From: Ignavigranum ruoffiae
GTDB taxonomy: Bacteria; Bacillota; Bacilli; Lactobacillales; Aerococcaceae
Length of the DNA: 64,000 bases
Reading direction: 5' to 3'
Assembly: GCF_900110675.1 (NCBI RefSeq)
Contig: NZ_FOEN01000010.1
Span: 1 to 64,000 of the forward strand
The notes beneath the pieces were generated by a model. It was not told the origin of the DNA. It ran no database searches and saw nothing but the letters and a program-made list of their open reading frames with translations. Positions 35,385-44,719 of this stretch are shown here, piece by piece (the stretch's first letter is position 1; every line of letters starts with the position of its first letter). Made by a program: the position numbers and the translations under genes.

Positions 35385-35618
35385 CACAAAGACAGCGAAA
35401 AAGTGTAGCTAGCCTAAGAGAGGAATGACCTGGTGCAACGTTCCCTAGCTTACTTGGCCGACCCCTTTGTGTGATTCGCTTTGAATGAGCTTAGCTCTAG
35501 TATGGGCGGACGGCTGAGATCGTTATTATCTCGTAGAGTAGAAGAGGTTATCTTCTTGAATTTGGGTGGAACCACGTTGACCACGTCCCATTAGTCTGTT
35601 GGCTAGTGGGACTTTTTT
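35385..35618 (+). promoter_or_regulatory. T-box riboswitch (threonine) of thrS
   Basis: This is a tRNA-sensing leader. The basal stem CACAAAG (35385-35391) pairs with CTTTGTG (35465-35471). Just inside the 3' strand lies ACC (35462-35464 region), a Thr codon in the specifier position. The T-box sequence GGGTGGAACCACG is at about 35568-35583. The terminator GTCCCATTAG (35585-35594) pairs with CTAGTGGGAC (35603-35612) and is followed by six T. Uncharged tRNA-Thr would favour the antiterminator and thrS expression. Confidence 0.93.
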
Positions 35619-35640
35619 AATTGTTTAAGGAGGAATATTC

Positions 35641-37584
35641 ATGGAAGAAATTATTTTAACGTTTCCTGATGGTAAAGAGAAAGCTTTTGCCAAGGGAACT
35701 ACTATTGCTGAAGTGGCGGAATCAATTTCCAAATCATTACAGAAAGCTGCACTCGCTGGAAAATTAAATGACCAACTGATGGATTATCATCAAGCGATTA
35801 ACGAATCAGGATCCATCGAAATTATTACCGATAAAAGTCCTGAAGCATTGAATTTATTACGCCATTCAAGTGCCCATTTATTGGCTCATGCTTTGACTCG
35901 TTTGTATCCTGGTGTCCATTTTGGGGTTGGGCCTTATATTGAAAATGGTTTCTATTATGATACGGATAGTCCTCAGCCTATTTCTGAAGATGATATTCCT
36001 AAGATTGAAGCCGAAATGAAGAAGATTGTCGGAGAAAATCATCCAATTGTAGGCGAAGTCGTGTCTCGAGAAGAAGCTTTGGAAATTTTCAAAGAAGATC
36101 CTTATAAGGTGGAACTGATCAATGATCTACCTGCAGATGAGGAAATTACGGTCTATCGTCAGGGTGAATTTGTCGACTTATGCCGGGGTGGCCATGTTCC
36201 TAGTACTGGCAAAATCAAAATATTCAAACTCTTATCGCTAGCGGGAGCTTATTGGCGGGGAAATTCTGACAATAAGATGATGCAACGGGTTTATGGGACT
36301 GCCTTCTTCAAACAGGCAGATTTAGATGCTTATCTCAAACAACGTGAAGAAGCGAAAGAACGTGACCATCGTAAACTAGGTAAGGAAATGGACTTATTTA
36401 TGATTAGTCAAGAAGCTGGTTCTGGTTTGCCTTTCTGGTTACCAAAAGGGGCGACCATCCGGCGGATTATTGAACGTTATATCATGGATAAAGAAATTTC
36501 AATCGGCTATAACCATGTTTATACACCGATTATGGCCAAGACTGACTTGTACAAAACTTCAGGCCACTGGGATCACTATCAAGAAGATATGTTCCCACCA
36601 ATGGATATGGGTGATGGTGAAATGTTAGTCTTGCGACCAATGAACTGTCCTCACCATATGCTGATTTATAAGAATGATATTCATTCTTACCGGGAACTTC
36701 CAATTCGTATCGCTGAATTGGGGATGATGCACCGTTACGAGAAATCTGGAGCTCTATCCGGTTTACAACGGGTTCGAGAAATGACCTTGAACGATGCTCA
36801 TATCTTTGTCCGTCCTGATCAAATCAAAGACGAATTTAAGCGTGTATTGGAGTTGATTCGTCAAGTCTATGAAGACTTCCATATTACCGATTATCGCTTC
36901 CGTCTATCTTACCGTGATCCTAACGATACTAAGAAGTATTTCGACGATGATGAAATGTGGGAGAAAGCTCAATCCATGTTAAAAGAAGCCATGGATGAAT
37001 TAGGTCTCGAATATTTCGAAGCAGAAGGGGAAGCTGCCTTCTATGGGCCTAAATTGGATGTCCAATTTAAGACAGCGATTGGTTTAGAAGAAACGATGTC
37101 GACAGTCCAATTAGACTTCTTATTACCTGAGCGCTTCGACTTAACTTATGTCGGCGAAGATGGACAAAATACTCACCGACCTGTCGTAATCCACCGTGGT
37201 GTGGTATCTACAATGGAACGCTTTGTAGCTTATCTCATTGAAGAATATAAGGGGGCTTTCCCAACCTGGTTGGCGCCGGTGCAAGCTGTCCTAATTCCGG
37301 TAAACAATGAAGCTCACGGTGAATACGTCGAAGAACTCTATAAACAATTGAAGGACCAAGGTTTCCGCGTTGAAATGGATCTGCGTAATGAGAAATTGTC
37401 TTATAAGATTCGTGATGCGCAAACTTCTAAGATTCCTTATCAAATCGTGATTGGCGATCAAGAGATTGCGGAGCAAAGTGTGAATGTGCGCCGTTACGGT
37501 TCGCAAAAATCCGAAACGATGGCTGCTACTGACTTTGAAGCTTTGTTAAAAGACAAAGTTGTCAATAAAGCAATTGAATATTAA
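35641..37584 (+). CDS. thrS: Threonyl-tRNA synthetase
   Basis: This is a class II synthetase of 647 residues. It has an N-terminal TGS domain (about 1-62), an editing domain with [11 protein letters not shown] near 79 and [15 protein letters not shown] near 180, and the catalytic core. Class II motifs are visible: [13 protein letters not shown] (zinc Cys), [13 protein letters not shown] (motif 2), and [17 protein letters not shown] (motif 3). The C-terminal anticodon-binding domain starts near 545. AAGGAGG precedes the ATG. Transcription is governed by the T-box leader. Confidence 0.97.
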   Translation: MEEIILTFPDGKEKAFAKGTTIAEVAESISKSLQKAALAGKLNDQLMDYHQAINESGSIEIITDKSPEALNLLRHSSAHLLAHALTRLYPGVHFGVGPYIENGFYYDTDSPQPISEDDIPKIEAEMKKIVGENHPIVGEVVSREEALEIFKEDPYKVELINDLPADEEITVYRQGEFVDLCRGGHVPSTGKIKIFKLLSLAGAYWRGNSDNKMMQRVYGTAFFKQADLDAYLKQREEAKERDHRKLGKEMDLFMISQEAGSGLPFWLPKGATIRRIIERYIMDKEISIGYNHVYTPIMAKTDLYKTSGHWDHYQEDMFPPMDMGDGEMLVLRPMNCPHHMLIYKNDIHSYRELPIRIAELGMMHRYEKSGALSGLQRVREMTLNDAHIFVRPDQIKDEFKRVLELIRQVYEDFHITDYRFRLSYRDPNDTKKYFDDDEMWEKAQSMLKEAMDELGLEYFEAEGEAAFYGPKLDVQFKTAIGLEETMSTVQLDFLLPERFDLTYVGEDGQNTHRPVVIHRGVVSTMERFVAYLIEEYKGAFPTWLAPVQAVLIPVNNEAHGEYVEELYKQLKDQGFRVEMDLRNEKLSYKIRDAQTSKIPYQIVIGDQEIAEQSVNVRRYGSQKSETMAATDFEALLKDKVVNKAIEY

Positions 37585-37645
37585 TTAATCAGTCCAATTT
37601 ATCATTGTTAAGAAATAGCTGTAGATTTTTGACAAACAAAGTATA

Positions 37646-37790
37646 ACCGAATATTTACCGGGCAAGAGATCGTCCTTCAAAGCCTTGGGCTTTTACGGAC
37701 TAGCTCCACTAGAGCATTTCTAAGCGATCCTTCGCTAAGAGCTGCTAAGCTGCGTGGAACTTCTTAAAACTTGCTGGGTAAATATTCGGT
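37646..37790 (+). repeat. Structured intergenic repeat, family 1, copy 3
   Basis: The core 37661-37776 aligns with copies at 4648-4771 and 23118-23236. It is framed by a perfect 14-base inverted repeat, ACCGAATATTTACC (37646-37659) and GGTAAATATTCGGT (37777-37790). That arm differs in sequence from the arm around copy 2 but occupies the same place. Internal stems AAAGCC/GGCTTT and AGCGA/TCGCT are intact. It fills most of the 364-base gap after thrS; the rest holds only the terminator below. Confidence 0.82.
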
Positions 37791-37868
37791 CCTTTTTGGT
37801 TGTTTGAATATTTTTGCACTGCTTTATTAATGATATTATCGCGCGGATCAGTGTGTCATTAAAATAAG

Positions 37869-37914
37869 AAAATCCGACTCTCTAGGGTTTATAACATCGA
37901 GATTCGGATTTTTT
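37869..37914. terminator. Bidirectional terminator between thrS and the carboxypeptidase gene
   Basis: AAAATCCGA (37869-37877) pairs with TCGGATTTT (37904-37912), with a T run on the plus strand and a U-rich tail on the minus strand. Additional GAGA/TCTC pairing extends the stem. Confidence 0.75.
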
Positions 37915-37948
37915 GATTATTTATGTTACCTAGCACGATATCTTATGC

Positions 37949-39163
37949 TTAGTTAAAGACACCAAAGATATTTTTGATAAAATTGGTTAATGGATTCTCC
38001 CGTTTATTTTCATAGTCTTTGAAGGCTTTTTCTTGTTTTTCCTCAGTTTTAGCTGCTTGTTCTTTTTCTTTCTGAGCAAGTAATTCCTTCAAGATATTGG
38101 TGTCATAGACCGGTAATTTGTCTGATTTGTAAAGATCAGGATAGTCGAGTAAGGCATCTAATAGGATTTCAATTTCCCAATAGGATGACATGCCTTCGCC
38201 AAAGGTTCCCATAGCTACCGCAATAACTTTACGGCCATTTTCGGTACTGGTGGCGACGAAATTGCGGCCGGCTGCATCAGTGTAACCTGACTTCAATCCA
38301 GTGATTCCTTCGCGGCCATATTCCCCACCTGCAAGTAATTGGTTCGGGTTGGTAATGACGGTTTCAAGTTCGGTACCTTCTTTGAATACATATTGTTCAG
38401 CAGAGGTAACTTCTAGAATTTGAGGGTAATCCTCAATCACATGTTTGGCCATTAAAGCAACATCAGCTGCAGACATATAGTTCTCGCTAGTGGCACTCGA
38501 ACCAGGCACCCACATTGATTCTGGTAGTTCTTCATTGGGTGCACCAGACGTTTGGTAGAATTGGATGTTGGTAATGCCCCATTCGGCTAATTGTTCTTTA
38601 ATTGCATTGACGGCTAACTCTTCATTGCCGTAGATTTCCCACATTAAGGCAGAAGTAGCATCATTCCCTGAGAGTAGCATGACTCCGTAGATTAAATCTT
38701 TAACGGTATATTTTTCGCCAGCAACTAAACCTGCATTCGATAGATCAGGGTTAGCTGAGATGTTGTCAGCAATTTCTTGTGGAATGGTAATCTCGCTATC
38801 CATGCTAAGCTTGCCTTCATCAATCGCTTTATAAACTAAATAAATGGCAATCACTTTAGACATAGAGGCAATCGGGTAGGGGGTGGTTCCCTCTTTCTCA
38901 GCTAAGATTTTATTGGTTTCTTGGTCCATTACCACGTAAGAACGCGCGTCCATATTATCTTTATACCATTGACTTAGGTCTTTGGGATAATCATCAGGCA
39001 TCTTGAATGGCTCGATGGGTTGCATAATTTGAGCATTGGAGCCGATGTAAGGTGTTTTTGATACTTGAGCAAAAGCGGTGAATCCAGAATAATTCATCAT
39101 AAATAGTGAACAGATTAAGCTAGATAGGATCACTTTTTTTGCTAATGGTTGTTTAAAGTTCAC
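37949..39163 (-). CDS. dacA: D-alanyl-D-alanine carboxypeptidase (PBP5-type, S11)
   Basis: This is a secreted low-molecular-weight penicillin-binding protein of 404 residues that trims pentapeptides to tetrapeptides. A signal peptide occupies about 1-32 (KKVILSSLICSLFMMN...AFAQ). Active-site motifs are IASMSKVIA (SxxK) near 83, LLSGNDAT (SxN) near 147 and LKSGYTDAAG (KSG) near 288. The C-terminal part is charged and ends in a short amphipathic stretch (LTNFIKNIFGVF) suited to membrane anchoring. The start codon is GTG with AAGGAGG upstream. Its tetrapeptide product is the donor substrate for the L,D-transpeptidase encoded at 3117-4589. Confidence 0.92.
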   Translation of the reverse strand: MNFKQPLAKKVILSSLICSLFMMNYSGFTAFAQVSKTPYIGSNAQIMQPIEPFKMPDDYPKDLSQWYKDNMDARSYVVMDQETNKILAEKEGTTPYPIASMSKVIAIYLVYKAIDEGKLSMDSEITIPQEIADNISANPDLSNAGLVAGEKYTVKDLIYGVMLLSGNDATSALMWEIYGNEELAVNAIKEQLAEWGITNIQFYQTSGAPNEELPESMWVPGSSATSENYMSAADVALMAKHVIEDYPQILEVTSAEQYVFKEGTELETVITNPNQLLAGGEYGREGITGLKSGYTDAAGRNFVATSTENGRKVIAVAMGTFGEGMSSYWEIEILLDALLDYPDLYKSDKLPVYDTNILKELLAQKEKEQAAKTEEKQEKAFKDYENKRENPLTNFIKNIFGVFN

Positions 39164-39343
39164 AAAATTCCTCCTTAAAAGTAATCTATCATATTATAGC
39201 CAAACTTAGCGATAATTACACATAAATTCAAAAAATTCAAAGAAAAAACATAATTTTGTGAGTCGAGGACTTAAGGCTTTGTGTCGCAATTCGGGCTTAG
39301 ATGCTATATAATACCACTGAGTATCTATGTATGGAGGTGGGGC

Positions 39344-40534
39344 ATGACAGCAAAATTAAATAAAACGCCTGAACTCGATCAGCTCTTTATATTCACCTCT
39401 TTGGCCATTGTCTTGCCATTCTACTTGAGCGGGCCGATTCTATTAATTAACCTGCTACGCTTAGTGTGGAGAGATCGTCATCATCTAGGTGACTTTGTCC
39501 AAAAAAGTGCCTATTATTTAATCTTTATTGGCTATTGTATGCTTGTCTCCTTATGGCGAGGCAATCTTATTGGCCTGGGGGTTAGTCTGGCGTTCCTGGC
39601 TTTTCTATATTATTTCTATCAGTATGGTCGCTGGATTAATGGCAGGCAGTATTTAAAATTATTAAATTACCATGTTTTCTTGAGCGCCGGTTTAAGTTTA
39701 TATGCGATTGCCGTCTACCTCAATTACATTTATCAACATGGTTATTCTTTGCTTTACATCGTTCAATATAATAATTTACAGACCAGAGCTGAAGCGACGT
39801 TCTTCAATGCAAACTATTATGGCTTATACTGCTTATTTATTTTAGGGATCATTTATTATCTTTGGACCAAGATTAAATTACCTAAACTTCGTTGGCTTTA
39901 TCTGGCGATTGCTGGCTTAAACCTGATTGCTATGATTTTAACAGCATCTCGTTGGCTATGGCCGACCTTGCTGTTTAGTTTGGCAACTTTTATCTTGATT
40001 TTAAATTTGAAATGGTTGATTTATGTACTGGGTGGAGGTTTGATTGGCCTTTTGGCCATTGTAATTCGGCCTCAACTATTGCCCCGGGCTGAATCGATTG
40101 CTTATGCATTTCGTGATCGAATCGGTCTATGGACTACCGGAATCAAATTATTTCAATGGCATCCCTGGTTCGGTACTGGTCCCATGACGTTTATGTCTTA
40201 TTATTATTTAATTACGGATTCTGGCAATATGCATGCCCATAATTTGATGATTGATATTCTGGCAAATTATGGTCTTATTGGGACCGTATTATTATTACTG
40301 GCATTGTGGCATAGCTTTAAGACTTATCTCCCCTTATTGCGGGATTCACGCCTTCGTTTAGAAATTGCTTTTTTAGTGACTATGATTGTTATTATTCTGG
40401 TCCATGGCGTTATGGATGTGGCTATTCTTTGGTTGCAAACAGGCTATCTGGCTCTGATGATTTTAACACTGCCTCAAGATGTTGTAAGCCAATTGGCAGA
40501 GATTCGTATTGAGCATTTTAAAGATTTACTATAA
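39344..40534 (+). CDS. O-antigen ligase / Wzy-like polymerase family membrane protein
   Basis: This is a polytopic protein of 396 residues with about ten to twelve hydrophobic segments. It has the large loop and the block GTGPMTFMSYYYLI...HAHNLMIDILANYGLIG near residues 285-325, the Wzy_C signature seen in O-antigen ligases and capsule polymerases. A role in surface polysaccharide or teichoic glycan assembly is inferred; no other glycan gene is adjacent. The ATG has TGGAGGTGG upstream. An upstream TATAAT at 39307-39312 may be its -10. A weak hairpin follows before the infC leader. Confidence 0.8.
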   Translation: MTAKLNKTPELDQLFIFTSLAIVLPFYLSGPILLINLLRLVWRDRHHLGDFVQKSAYYLIFIGYCMLVSLWRGNLIGLGVSLAFLAFLYYFYQYGRWINGRQYLKLLNYHVFLSAGLSLYAIAVYLNYIYQHGYSLLYIVQYNNLQTRAEATFFNANYYGLYCLFILGIIYYLWTKIKLPKLRWLYLAIAGLNLIAMILTASRWLWPTLLFSLATFILILNLKWLIYVLGGGLIGLLAIVIRPQLLPRAESIAYAFRDRIGLWTTGIKLFQWHPWFGTGPMTFMSYYYLITDSGNMHAHNLMIDILANYGLIGTVLLLLALWHSFKTYLPLLRDSRLRLEIAFLVTMIVIILVHGVMDVAILWLQTGYLALMILTLPQDVVSQLAEIRIEHFKDLL

Positions 40535-40543
40535 ATCGTAATT

Positions 40544-40569
40544 CACCCCTTGTTTTTTAACAGGGGGTG
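40544..40569 (+). terminator. Hairpin after the Wzy-like gene
   Basis: CACCCCTTGTT (40544-40554) pairs with AACAGGGGGTG (40559-40569, one G-T pair). The tail is TGTTAAT, so termination may be partial. Confidence 0.55.
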
Positions 40570-40600
40570 TGTTAATATGTTGAAGTTGATATAACAAGTA

Positions 40601-40710
40601 GAAACACGCCGTTTCTCGCCAATCACCTGAGTGACTTGGCAAATATTCAAGTTTTCCTGTGGGGAAGACATTTTTCGGCGAGTTTATCTATGATGGACTT
40701 GCTTTTTTTA
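40601..40710 (+). promoter_or_regulatory. L20-type ribosomal protein leader of infC-rpmI-rplT
   Basis: Successive stems are GAAAC/GTTTC, GCCAA..CAC/GTG..TTGGC and TTTTCC/GGGGAAGA. A terminator GCGAGT (40678-40683) with ACTTGC (40697-40702) and seven T follows. CTCGCC (40615-40620) can pair with GGCGAG (40677-40682) and so dissolve the terminator. This matches the known autoregulation of the operon by L20. A likely -10 (TATAAC) is at 40590-40595. Confidence 0.75.
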
Positions 40711-40755
40711 TGGCGTGAATTTACTCAGTATCAAAATATTATGGAGGTGGAACCT

Positions 40756-41271
40756 ATCGCTAAAGAATTACCGATCAACGAAAGTATTCGTTCGAAGGAG
40801 CTACGCATTATTGGTGACAATGGGGAACAAATTGGAGTGAAGTCTCTTCAGGATGCCTTGACCCTAGCAAGATCGTTCGATTTAGATTTGGTCTTAGTTT
40901 CTCCCAATGCTAAACCACCAGTAGCTCGAATTATGGACTATGGAAAGTATCGCTATGAGTTACAAAAGAAAGAAAAAGAACAACGCAAGAATCAAAAAGT
41001 GATTACGGTTAAAGAAGTGCGCTTAAGCCCTTCAATTGAAGATCATGATTACAATACCAAATTAAAACAAACGCTTAAGTTCCTTGAAAAAGGGGACAAG
41101 GTTAAAGCGTCCATACGTTTCAGAGGTCGGGCGATTACTCATAAAGAATTAGGTCGGGATGTCTTAGATGACTTCATCGAAGATACTAAAGATTATGCGA
41201 CGGTTGAATCAGTACCGAAGATGGAAGGACGCTCTATGTTTATGATCCTTGCACCGAAGAAAGAAGATTAA
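40756..41271 (+). CDS. infC: Translation initiation factor IF-3
   Basis: This 171-residue factor checks start-codon pairing and keeps 30S subunits free. The N-domain has [19 protein letters not shown] and the C-domain [20 protein letters not shown]. The start is read as ATC at 40756, eight bases after GGAGG. The ATG at 40741 overlaps that ribosome site and would add residues not found in the family. A non-AUG start in infC is known in E. coli (AUU) and Bacillus and underlies autoregulation, because IF-3 rejects non-canonical starts. rpmI and rplT follow in the usual order. Confidence 0.92.
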   Translation: MAKELPINESIRSKELRIIGDNGEQIGVKSLQDALTLARSFDLDLVLVSPNAKPPVARIMDYGKYRYELQKKEKEQRKNQKVITVKEVRLSPSIEDHDYNTKLKQTLKFLEKGDKVKASIRFRGRAITHKELGRDVLDDFIEDTKDYATVESVPKMEGRSMFMILAPKKED

Positions 41272-41294
41272 GAGGAATACTAGGAGGAAAGATT

Positions 41295-41492
41295 ATGCCA
41301 AAACAAAAAACTCACCGCGGATTAGCAAAACGTGTTAAAAGAACTGGTTCAGGTAAATTAAAACGTGCTCGGGCTTTTACCCAACACCGTTTCCACGGTA
41401 AAACTAAGAAACAACGTCGTCAATTACGTCATAACGGAATGGTTCATCCAACCGATTATAAACGTATCAAAGATATGATTTCATCATTATAA
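41295..41492 (+). CDS. rpmI: 50S ribosomal protein L35
   Basis: This is a 65-residue basic ribosomal protein with the signature [20 protein letters not shown] and [29 protein letters not shown] precedes the ATG. It is the middle gene of the infC operon, 23 bases after infC, and a full-length family member. Confidence 0.97.
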   Translation: MPKQKTHRGLAKRVKRTGSGKLKRARAFTQHRFHGKTKKQRRQLRHNGMVHPTDYKRIKDMISSL

Positions 41493-41520
41493 TTCAGAAA
41501 GCTAAAAGGAGGAAACAAAT

Positions 41521-41880
41521 ATGGCACGTGTTAAAGGTGGATATGTAACTCGTCAACGCCGCAAACGGATGATTAAACTTGCTAAAGGATATTACGGCGC
41601 TAAATCACTTAAATATAAGATGGCTAAACAACAAGTTATGAAGTCTTATATGTATGCATACCGTGACCGCCGTCAAACCAAACGTAATTTCCGTCGTTTA
41701 TGGATTACTCGGATTAACGCAGCGGCTCGCCAAAATGGTATTAGCTACAGCCAATTAATGAATGGATTAAATAAGGCAGGCATTGAAGTTAACCGTAAGA
41801 TGTTAGCTGAAATTGCCGTAAATGATGCAAATTCATTCAGCGCGATTGTTGATCAAGCCAAACAAGCCCTTAATATGTAG
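41521..41880 (+). CDS. rplT: 50S ribosomal protein L20
   Basis: This is a 119-residue early-assembly protein of the large subunit and the likely autoregulator of this operon through the leader at 40601-40710. Family blocks are [20 protein letters not shown] and [20 protein letters not shown]; the C-domain contains [28 protein letters not shown] precedes the ATG. A terminator lies about 80 bases after its stop. Confidence 0.97.
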   Translation: MARVKGGYVTRQRRKRMIKLAKGYYGAKSLKYKMAKQQVMKSYMYAYRDRRQTKRNFRRLWITRINAAARQNGISYSQLMNGLNKAGIEVNRKMLAEIAVNDANSFSAIVDQAKQALNM

Positions 41881-41959
41881 GACGCTTACATTAAAAAACT
41901 ATTAAAAAGCCTTATTGGATTAGATGATATCTGAGAATACTTTTCGAGTATTTTCAGCG

Positions 41960-41989
41960 AAACTTCATCTTCTCCGATGAGGTTTTTTT
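41960..41989 (+). terminator. Terminator of the infC operon
   Basis: AACTTCATC (41961-41969) pairs with GATGAGGTT (41976-41984, one G-T pair), followed by seven T. A weaker AATACT/AGTATT hairpin precedes it. The rest of the 323-base gap up to phaE shows only a possible TTGGGC...CATAAT promoter around 42124-42151. Confidence 0.8.
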
Positions 41990-42203
41990 GCTTATATTAG
42001 TTTAACTTATGAAAAATAAGAATTTGATTTGAAATACTAATAGCTAATTTCAAGAAATGATGTAGCATATTCCCTTATAAACATATACAATAAAAGGTGT
42101 GAAGGAGATTTTCACATAGGCTTTGGGCTCTCACATCATTTTGCCATAATATTTTTTATTTAACAGGTGATGTAGACGTTTTCATAAAATTAAGGAGGAT
42201 ACT

Positions 42204-43541
42204 ATGAATAATCAAGAGTTTATGAATCAATGGTTTGATGCACAAAAGAAATTAGCCGAACAATGGCAATCCATGTTGCCATCTATGGGTAATGAACAAA
42301 ATGCAGGATTCCAAAAAATGATGGAAGCCCAACAAAAAATGTTCAATGATTGGGCACAAGCCTTCAACCCTTCGTCAAGTACCGCTTCTAATCCTTTTGC
42401 AATGTTTACACCATTTGCAATGCCTAACAATCCGATGAATAGCTTCATGGAATCTCAAAAAGAGATGTTCGAAGGCATGCAAAAAGCTTATCAAGACAGC
42501 CCTGTAGGCGCGTATATTAGTCAATTTCCTGACTTAAACACCTACATGGAAAACTTCCGTTCAATGTATGATCCAACGCAATTAATCAAGATGATGGATT
42601 CTGATTCATTCAAGACCATTGCTAAAGCCATGGATGCGAATCGTAACTTTGTATCCTTCTATCGCTATTTCGATAGCTTAAAAGATACTTATGGCAAACC
42701 ATTTGAAGAAGATGGTAAGAAATTAATGGAGAAATGGGTAGCCGATAGTGAGAAATTCTATGGTGACTTTGTTGAACCATTCATTCCAGCTCAAGTGCGT
42801 GACTTGCTTCAAGCACCTAAGAACTTGGCTGAAACCATGCAAGGTTCATTCACTAACATCTTAGGTCCATGGGCTGGTTCTTTTGCCGAACTTTCTCGTT
42901 TATATGTTGAAGGGGCTAACGGTGACACCGATAAATTAGCAGACTTCTTCGCTCTATGGAAAGCTAACTACCAAAAAACAATCGCTCCGTTATTCAAGAT
43001 GCCTGGTATGGGGAACAATACTGAAAAGATTGAATCTCAAAATGCCTTTATCGATCAAACGATGCAATTAATCTTAACGGGTGTAGAATTCCAACAAAAA
43101 CTTTCACAAGTTTCACAAAATCGAGTGAAAGAGTTAATTCAAGAATACGAAGAATTAATTAAGAAAGACGAACAACCTAAGACTTATAAAGAATTCTATG
43201 ATTACTGGACCGGTGAAATTGAAAAGACCTTGAAAGATTACTTCTTCTCGGATGAATTCGCTGTAATGTTGTCTGAATTTGGTCAATCTAATGCACAATT
43301 CATTATTGCTCGTAACAAAGTGATGGAAATTGCTTTACGTAATACCCCAATCGTGGTCGAAAGTGATGCTCGTAGCCTTTATAAGAAAGTTCATGATTTA
43401 AAACGTGATGTAAACAACTTGAAACGTGAACTCAAAGCTTTAAAAGAAGAAAAAGGCGCTGAAGACACTAAAGAAACTGCTAAAACGACCACAACTCGCC
43501 GTCGGACCAGCACCCCTCGTGCTCGCAAGACAGAAGAATAA
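42204..43541 (+). CDS. phaE: Class III polyhydroxyalkanoate synthase, PhaE subunit
   Basis: This is the non-catalytic partner of PhaC in class III PHA synthase, 445 residues, longer than the usual 350-380. It is rich in Met, Gln and aromatic residues at the start (QEFMNQWFDAQKKLAEQW). PhaE-type blocks are GAYISQFPDLNTYMENFRSM and VEFQQKLSQVSQNRVKE. A C-terminal coiled coil (KVHDLKRDVNNLKRELKAL, about 393-411) precedes a tail of Thr, Arg, Lys and Pro (TRRRTSTPRARK), unusual for PhaE and reminiscent of histone-like tails on granule proteins such as PhaF or PhaM. AAGGAGG precedes the ATG; phaC follows 55 bases later. Confidence 0.85.
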   Translation: MNNQEFMNQWFDAQKKLAEQWQSMLPSMGNEQNAGFQKMMEAQQKMFNDWAQAFNPSSSTASNPFAMFTPFAMPNNPMNSFMESQKEMFEGMQKAYQDSPVGAYISQFPDLNTYMENFRSMYDPTQLIKMMDSDSFKTIAKAMDANRNFVSFYRYFDSLKDTYGKPFEEDGKKLMEKWVADSEKFYGDFVEPFIPAQVRDLLQAPKNLAETMQGSFTNILGPWAGSFAELSRLYVEGANGDTDKLADFFALWKANYQKTIAPLFKMPGMGNNTEKIESQNAFIDQTMQLILTGVEFQQKLSQVSQNRVKELIQEYEELIKKDEQPKTYKEFYDYWTGEIEKTLKDYFFSDEFAVMLSEFGQSNAQFIIARNKVMEIALRNTPIVVESDARSLYKKVHDLKRDVNNLKRELKALKEEKGAEDTKETAKTTTTRRRTSTPRARKTEE

Positions 43542-43596
43542 GTCGACCTTAAAACGGATTCATTCGTAGGCTAAGTTTTGAAAGGAGTATATTAAC

Positions 43597-44667
43597 ATGG
43601 TTGAAGATTTATTTAGAATTTCTAAGCAAAATTTCCAGGATCAATTATCTGCCCAAGAAAAACTCATTCAAGGTATCCATACTTTGTCAAATCTAGAAAT
43701 GCCTAAAGGTGGGGTTTCTGAGAAAGAAGTTATCTACACAGAAGACAAACTCACCCTGTATCACTTTATTCCAAAAGTTAAAAACCACTTAAAAACACCA
43801 ACCTTAATCTCTTATGCCTTAGTTAATAAATATTACATGCTTGATTTACAAGAAGGAAACAGCTTCATCGAAGACTTATTAAATGCCGGTGCGGATTTAT
43901 ATGTGATCGATTGGGGTTATCCTACCAAAGACGACATGTATAACACCATGGAAGATTATATCCAAGGCTATATGCGCAACTGTGTCGAAGCGGTCCTTGA
44001 ACATGCGCAAGCAGACAAGTTGAACTTCTTCGGAATTTGTCAAGGAGCTACTTTTGCTACCATTTTTACGGCCTTAAATCCACAATATGTTAAGAACTTA
44101 GTAACGGTCGTTGCGCCAATTGACTTCTCTCCATCAGATCGCTTGTTATTCCATTGGGGTAAAGAGATGGATGCGGATTCTATGGTTGAAGCTTACGGTA
44201 ATATTCCAGGTGATGTGATGAATAATGGTTTCTTATTGCTATCACCAGTAAAATTAACCACTAATAAATATTTAGATATTATTGACCGTCTTGATGATCC
44301 TAAGGCAATGACTAACTTCTTAGCGCTTGAAACTTGGATCTTTGACTCACCAGATCAAGCTGGGGCAACCATTAAACAATTCACCAATGATTTATACCAT
44401 GACAACAAACTGATTAAAGGCGAGTTGAAGATTGGTGATCAGGTGGTTGATTTGAAGAATATCGAACAACCATTGTTGAATGTGATTGCTACCCGTGACG
44501 ATCAAGTCCCACAAAAGGCTTCTGAACCATTAAACAAAGCCGTGAGCTCAAAAGACACTGAAACTGTTCGCTACGAATCTGGTCATATTGGTCTATTTGT
44601 TTCAAGACGTTCACGTAAAGAAATGATTCCTAAAGTCATGGAATTCTACAAGGAACGCGACGAATAA
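43597..44667 (+). CDS. phaC: Class III polyhydroxyalkanoate synthase, PhaC subunit
   Basis: This is the catalytic subunit, which polymerises (R)-3-hydroxyacyl-CoA into PHA on granules; 356 residues, the usual class III size. The lipase-like box FGICQGATFAT carries Cys148; TRDDQVPQ gives Asp301/302, and ESGHIGLFVSRRSR gives His330. These agree in position with Cys149, Asp302 and His331 of the well-studied Allochromatium vinosum enzyme. DLYVIDWGYPTKDD is the other class III signature. AAAGGAG precedes the ATG. phaE is upstream and a perfect terminator follows. A phaJ gene about 1 kb downstream can supply monomer. Confidence 0.93.
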   Translation: MVEDLFRISKQNFQDQLSAQEKLIQGIHTLSNLEMPKGGVSEKEVIYTEDKLTLYHFIPKVKNHLKTPTLISYALVNKYYMLDLQEGNSFIEDLLNAGADLYVIDWGYPTKDDMYNTMEDYIQGYMRNCVEAVLEHAQADKLNFFGICQGATFATIFTALNPQYVKNLVTVVAPIDFSPSDRLLFHWGKEMDADSMVEAYGNIPGDVMNNGFLLLSPVKLTTNKYLDIIDRLDDPKAMTNFLALETWIFDSPDQAGATIKQFTNDLYHDNKLIKGELKIGDQVVDLKNIEQPLLNVIATRDDQVPQKASEPLNKAVSSKDTETVRYESGHIGLFVSRRSRKEMIPKVMEFYKERDE

Positions 44668-44680
44668 GATTCGTAAACAG

Positions 44681-44714
44681 AAAAAGGAATTTGAGCTTGG
44701 TCAAATTCCTTTTT
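44681..44714. terminator. Perfect bidirectional terminator between phaC and the hydrolase gene
   Basis: AAAAAGGAATTTGA (44681-44694) and TCAAATTCCTTTTT (44701-44714) form 14 perfect pairs around a six-base loop. It serves both convergent genes. Confidence 0.9.
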
Positions 44715-44719
44715 CTTAT

